Assembly: GCF_013294065.1 (NCBI RefSeq)
Contig: NZ_JABSNM010000007.1
Span: 62,001-126,000 of the forward strand
Direction: 5' to 3'
DNA: 64,000 bases
Source: Sphaerotilus uruguayifluvii
GTDB taxonomy: Bacteria > Pseudomonadota > Gammaproteobacteria > Burkholderiales > Burkholderiaceae_C
How positions within the stretch are numbered: position 1 is the first letter of the stretch; every line of letters begins with the position of its first letter. Below are positions 60,422 to 64,000 of this stretch, in pieces. The notes under the pieces were generated by a model. It did no database searches. It had not been told where the DNA came from and worked only from the letters and a program-made list of their open reading frames with translations. Both the position numbers and the translations under genes were made by a program.

Positions 60422-62773
60422 TCAGCCCGCCCCCGCCCGGCCCAGGGCCAGCTCGAAGCGGCCGGCGGCCTCGGCCTGGCCCGGCAGCGCACGCAGCCGG
60501 CCGCGGTGGCGCCGCGCCACGATCTGCACGAACTGCAGCCCCAGGCCGACCCCGCCGGCATCGCCCGCCGGCAGGCCCTCGTCGTCGCCCTGGTTCAGGC
60601 GCTCGCGCTGCGCCGCCGACAGGCCCGGCCCCTGGTCGCACACCGTCAGGCACAGCGCCTCCGCCCCGGCCGCGTCCCCCGCCTCGAGCCGCATCAGGAT
60701 CGTGACCGCCCCGCCGGCCGGGCTGTGCTTGATCGCGTTGGAGACCAGATTGCCCACCGCGCGCTGCACCAGCGCCCGGTCCATCGGCCAGACCGGCGAG
60801 GCCGGCGAGGCTGGCGCGTCGGCCTGCCAGCCCAGGCGGACCTGCGCGGCCAGCGCCTGGGGCCGGAAGTCCGCCACCACCTCGTCGAGCAGCGCGGCCA
60901 CCCCGACCGGCTCGAGCTGCAGCGGCCGCGACTCGACATGCGCGACGCGGACGAAGTCGTCGGCCAGCTGCAGCGTGCGCGCGCCCAGGCGCTGCACCTC
61001 GTCCAGGAAGGCCTCGGGCGTCATGTCCATGCGGCCGCGCCGGACCAGGTCGGCCATCAGCATCAGCGCATTGGCCGGCGAGCGCAGGTCGTGCGAGACG
61101 AAGGCCAGCGCGCGGTCGCGCCGGCGCTGCGCCTGGCGGATGGCGCTCACGTCCGAGAAGGTCACCACCCAGCGCTGCTGCCCGAGCAGCAGCACCGGCG
61201 CGAAATGCAGCAGGAAGTCGCCCAGGCGCTCGGCGCGGGCCTCGACCACGCAGGCCGCCGGCTCGGCGGGCCCGGGCTGGAAGAGCGCCTCGAGATCGAT
61301 GCCCTGCGCGCCGGAGGCGGGCACGAACTCCACCAGCAGGCCCGGCAGCTCCAGCCCCAGCATCTCCTCGGCGCGCTCGAGCTCGAACAGGCGCGCCGCC
61401 AGCGCATTGGCCAGCAGCACCCGGCCGCGCTCGTCGGTCACCGCCATCGCGGTGGGCAGGCCGGCCAGCGCGTCCGACAGGAAGCGCCGCGCGCTGCGCA
61501 CCGTGTCGGTGGCGGCATGCAAAGCCTCGAGCCGCAGCGCCAGCGCGTCGCGCCGACGCGAGACGACGCCCGCCGTCCCGTCCGGATTCAGGCCGGCCTC
61601 CGGCACCAGCCGGCCGATCTCGGCATCGAGCGCGTCGACTGCCTGCTCCAGCCGCCGCCAGCTCCACAGCGGATAGGCCAGCACCGCCGCCAGCGCCCAC
61701 GACACCGGGCTCCACCACAGGCCGAGCCCGAGCGCCGCCAGGCTCGCGCCGATCCCCAGCGGCACCGCAACCACCGCCAGCGCCAGCGCCCTGCGGGCGC
61801 CGGAGCGCTGGATGCCGGCCATCAGGACCAGGATCAGCGCGGCCGACAGCGTCGCGCCGGCCAGCGGCGACAGCGGCCGCAGCGTGTCGCCGCTGCGCAG
61901 CGTGTACAGCGTGCTGGCCAGCACCTCGACACCGGGCATCGCGTGGTGCTGGCGGTTCACCGGCGTGGCCACGGTGTCGCCCAGGCCGGTGGCGGTCATG
62001 CCCACCAGCACATAGCGGCCGGCCAGCCGCTCCGGCGGCACCACGCCGCGCAGCACGTCCAGATAGGAAATGCGCTCGACGTGGCCAGGCGGGCCGCCAT
62101 AGCGGATCAGGAAGCGCTCGCCGCGCTGCCAGGCGGCACCGGGCGGCCGCGTGTCCTCCTCGTCGGTCGAGACCGGCAGCCCCGGCGCCGGCCGCTCGCC
62201 CGCGGCGCGCAGCAGGGCCAGCGCCATGTGCGGCACCGGCGACGACGCCGCGCCGGCGCTCAGGAAGGCATGGCGCATCACGCCGTCGGCATCGACCGAG
62301 GCCTCGGCGGTGCCCACGCCGACCCCGGGCGGCAGCCCGGTGACCGGCAGCAGCAGCCGCGGCGGCTGGCCCGGGCCCGCGGCGACCCAGTCCACCGACA
62401 TCACCACCGGAGCCGCGGCCGCGAGCTGGCGCGCCAGCAGCGCGTCCTGCGCCGGATCGGGATCGGGCTCGCTGAAGGTCACGTCCAGCCCGATGGCACG
62501 CGGCCGCGCCTCGGCCAGCCGGGCCAGCAGCGTGCTGTGAACCGCGCGCGGCCAGGGCCAGCGGCCGATCGCGGCGACGCTGGCATCGTCGATCGCGACG
62601 ATCACGATGTCGGGCGGCGACGGACGGCGCCACAGCGACAGGCCGACGTCATAGACCAGCCGGTCGGCGCGCCAGGTCCAGCCGCCCAGCGGCAGCACGA
62701 AGGCCAGCGCGGCCAGCACCAGGGCGACGCCGACGCCGGCCGGCAGGCGCAGCCGCCCGGCCCCCGGCGTCAT
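60422..62773 (-). CDS. CHASE2-PAS sensor histidine kinase
   Basis: The 783-residue protein has an N-terminal membrane helix (about 12-32), a periplasmic CHASE2 sensor (about 35-300, with DIVIVAIDDASVAAIGRWPWPR at the start, in part, and YVLVGMTATGLGD near 250) and three further membrane helices (about 303-370). A PAS-type domain (about 425-530) follows, then HisKA with FVSHDLRSPANALM near 560 and an ATPase domain with NLVSNAIKHSPAGG near 672, CDQGPGL and GVGLGLQFV. The start ATG overlaps the stop of the FecR-domain gene (ATGA). No response regulator is adjacent. CHASE2 kinases read unknown extracytoplasmic signals, probably through the FecR partner. Confidence 0.92.
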   Translation of the reverse strand: MTPGAGRLRLPAGVGVALVLAALAFVLPLGGWTWRADRLVYDVGLSLWRRPSPPDIVIVAIDDASVAAIGRWPWPRAVHSTLLARLAEARPRAIGLDVTFSEPDPDPAQDALLARQLAAAAPVVMSVDWVAAGPGQPPRLLLPVTGLPPGVGVGTAEASVDADGVMRHAFLSAGAASSPVPHMALALLRAAGERPAPGLPVSTDEEDTRPPGAAWQRGERFLIRYGGPPGHVERISYLDVLRGVVPPERLAGRYVLVGMTATGLGDTVATPVNRQHHAMPGVEVLASTLYTLRSGDTLRPLSPLAGATLSAALILVLMAGIQRSGARRALALAVVAVPLGIGASLAALGLGLWWSPVSWALAAVLAYPLWSWRRLEQAVDALDAEIGRLVPEAGLNPDGTAGVVSRRRDALALRLEALHAATDTVRSARRFLSDALAGLPTAMAVTDERGRVLLANALAARLFELERAEEMLGLELPGLLVEFVPASGAQGIDLEALFQPGPAEPAACVVEARAERLGDFLLHFAPVLLLGQQRWVVTFSDVSAIRQAQRRRDRALAFVSHDLRSPANALMLMADLVRRGRMDMTPEAFLDEVQRLGARTLQLADDFVRVAHVESRPLQLEPVGVAALLDEVVADFRPQALAAQVRLGWQADAPASPASPVWPMDRALVQRAVGNLVSNAIKHSPAGGAVTILMRLEAGDAAGAEALCLTVCDQGPGLSAAQRERLNQGDDEGLPAGDAGGVGLGLQFVQIVARRHRGRLRALPGQAEAAGRFELALGRAGAG

Positions 62774-64000
62774 GGCGCGAGCAGCACCGTGCCGCCGTCG
62801 GCCCCGGTCACGCAGCCGCCCTGCCCGCCGCGCAGGCAGTTGGGCACGTCGAAACGCTGCGGCGCGGTGTAGGGCCCGACGAAGCCGTCCGGGTCACGCG
62901 CACGCAGCCTCAGGAAGTAGCGCCCGGTGCCCGGCATCTTCACCTCCAGCACCGGCGTGTCGACGCGGCGCGCCAGCGCCAGCACCGAGAAGCTCGCGTC
63001 GCGCGCGAACTCGACGTCGAAGCTCTGGCCCGGCAGGCCCTCCCAGGCCATGCGCACCCCGTCCTCGTCGATGCGCGGCGGCGGCGGCGGCGCCGGAACC
63101 GGCCGCAGCTCGACCCGGTGCACCGCGCCGAACGGCCCCTGGTCGGTGGTGCTGCGCTCGCTGGCCACCCGCCAGAAATAGACCCCCGGCGACAGGCCGT
63201 CCACCGTCAGCGCCGGCGACGCCAGGCCGCGGCGGTCCTGCAGCGTCTCGCGGATCTCCTCGGTGCGCGACAGCTGCACCCGATAGCTGCGCGCCTCCTC
63301 GACCGTCGCCCAGGCCAGGTCCAGCCGGGAGCCGGACACGATGGCCTTCGGGCCCGGACTGATCGGCAGCGGCGGCTCGGGCCGGGCCTTCAGCGTGAAG
63401 GCATGGCGCGCGTCCAGGCCCTGCAGGCCGCGCGCATCCTCGGCGCGCACCCGCACCACATAGTCGCCATCGGGCAGGTGTGCAAAGCGCAGCTCGCCGG
63501 CCTCGACGCGCACATCCTCCAGCACCCGCTCGAAGCGGCTGTCGCTCGCCGCGGCCACCTGGCCGCGGAAGGCCGCGGCCCCCGGCTGCGTCAGGGCGGG
63601 AAAGCGCACCAGCACCTGGTCCCGCCATGACGGCCAGGTCGACAGGTCGGGCGCCACGGGCAGCCGCACCGGCGTCGGCACCGTGCCGCCGCGATCGACC
63701 ACGACGCCGAATCCGGCCTCCACCGGCCGGCCGGCGCGGCCCGCCGGGCCCTCGGTCATCACCACGCCCTCGAGCACCTCGTTGCGGGTCAGCTCGGCGA
63801 GCGCGTCGACGCTGACGCGGAACTCGGTGCCGCGCACGCCCAGCAGCCCCTGCGGCGTGCCGACCCGGAAGCCGGGCAGGCCGCCCGACACCTTCTGCGC
63901 CTTGACCTCCACCTGGCCGTCCTGAAGCCTGACGCCCGACAGCGACCCGCTCGCGCGGGGCAGGCGCTGCGACAGGTCCACCTGCAGCGTGCTGGCCGCG
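62770..64000 (-). CDS. FecR-domain periplasmic protein with fibronectin-like repeats, cut by window edge
   Basis: About 410 codons of the C-terminal part are visible and the frame continues past the right edge. The first part is a FecR domain (GSLSGVRLQDGQVEVKAQKV, then GTPQGLLGVRGTEFRVSV). Two or three beta-sandwich repeats of fibronectin type III character follow (for example SRLDLAWATVEEARSYRVQL and SPGVYFWRVASERS). The order FecR protein, then CHASE2 kinase, with overlapping stop and start, is a recurrent arrangement in betaproteobacteria, where the FecR protein probably feeds the sensor. A LysM domain or signal peptide may lie in the missing N-terminus. Confidence 0.85.
   Translation of the reverse strand, partial: AASTLQVDLSQRLPRASGSLSGVRLQDGQVEVKAQKVSGGLPGFRVGTPQGLLGVRGTEFRVSVDALAELTRNEVLEGVVMTEGPAGRAGRPVEAGFGVVVDRGGTVPTPVRLPVAPDLSTWPSWRDQVLVRFPALTQPGAAAFRGQVAAASDSRFERVLEDVRVEAGELRFAHLPDGDYVVRVRAEDARGLQGLDARHAFTLKARPEPPLPISPGPKAIVSGSRLDLAWATVEEARSYRVQLSRTEEIRETLQDRRGLASPALTVDGLSPGVYFWRVASERSTTDQGPFGAVHRVELRPVPAPPPPPRIDEDGVRMAWEGLPGQSFDVEFARDASFSVLALARRVDTPVLEVKMPGTGRYFLRLRARDPDGFVGPYTAPQRFDVPNCLRGGQGGCVTGADGGTVLLAP

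Overview
The window is a contiguous piece of a very GC-rich bacterial chromosome (roughly 70% G+C by eye), densely coded on both strands. Gene content points to a betaproteobacterium of the order Burkholderiales, probably near the Rubrivivax/Leptothrix/Sphaerotilus group. The supporting set is the DUF2760-Hsp70-Hsp70 trio, QseBC, the transglutaminase/ATP-grasp/alpha-E island, ComEC, a flavocytochrome c sulfide dehydrogenase pair and the FecR-CHASE2 kinase pair. The order-level call is fairly safe; the genus is not determined. I see no insertion sequence, prophage, CRISPR array or integration site, so this looks like ordinary chromosome with a few accessory clusters.

Layout. 0-13 kb: a BLUF photoreceptor next to an EAL protein cut by the left edge, a crotonase, MltB, an ABC-F ATPase, a DUF4337 membrane protein, a PA0069-type radical SAM protein, an HDOD protein, a coiled-coil membrane protein, an AI-2E-family permease, a MHYT-GGDEF-EAL protein and phosphatidylserine decarboxylase. 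13-25 kb: the Hsp70 trio, a large lipoprotein, a YigZ-type IMPACT protein, a YbdL-type aminotransferase, and an operon of histidine phosphatase, Crp-type regulator and small-molecule kinase. 25-37 kb: seven leftward genes forming the most distinctive island (circularly permuted ATP-grasp, alpha-E, three transglutaminase-like proteins, one fused to the putative amidoligase DUF2126, an ATP-grasp/alpha-E fusion, and an unknown protein). 37-45 kb: comEC, a RidA-family protein, dsbB, a catalytically degenerate GspE-like protein with an overlapping partner, and QseBC. 45-50 kb: a candidate small RNA, a chemoreceptor, tRNA-Arg(TCT), a sulfide dehydrogenase pair and tRNA-Pro(TGG). 50-56 kb: a fructose-type ABC transporter cluster with a divergent sugar kinase, a RbsD/FucU mutarotase and a ROK repressor. 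56-64 kb: GlsB, HrpA, a CHASE2 histidine kinase and a FecR-domain protein cut by the right edge.

How parts work together. Three proteins handle cyclic-di-GMP (EAL, GGDEF-EAL) or sense light beside it (BLUF). The sugar cluster is self-contained: binding protein, permease, ATPase, mutarotase, kinase and ROK repressor, with a matching operator in the divergent promoter. The 25-37 kb island looks like one pathway that forms and cleaves or rearranges amide bonds on an unknown substrate. CRP-type dyads (TGA-N6-TCA) sit before three unrelated genes, and the window encodes one Crp-family protein that could be their reader.

Most interesting items: the ligase/transglutaminase island, including an ATP-grasp paralog that seems to have lost its nucleotide-binding lysine; a dispersed palindromic repeat inserted in frame in the DUF2126 gene; a structured leftward transcript with a strong terminator at 45.5 kb; and the degenerate GspE with its partner.
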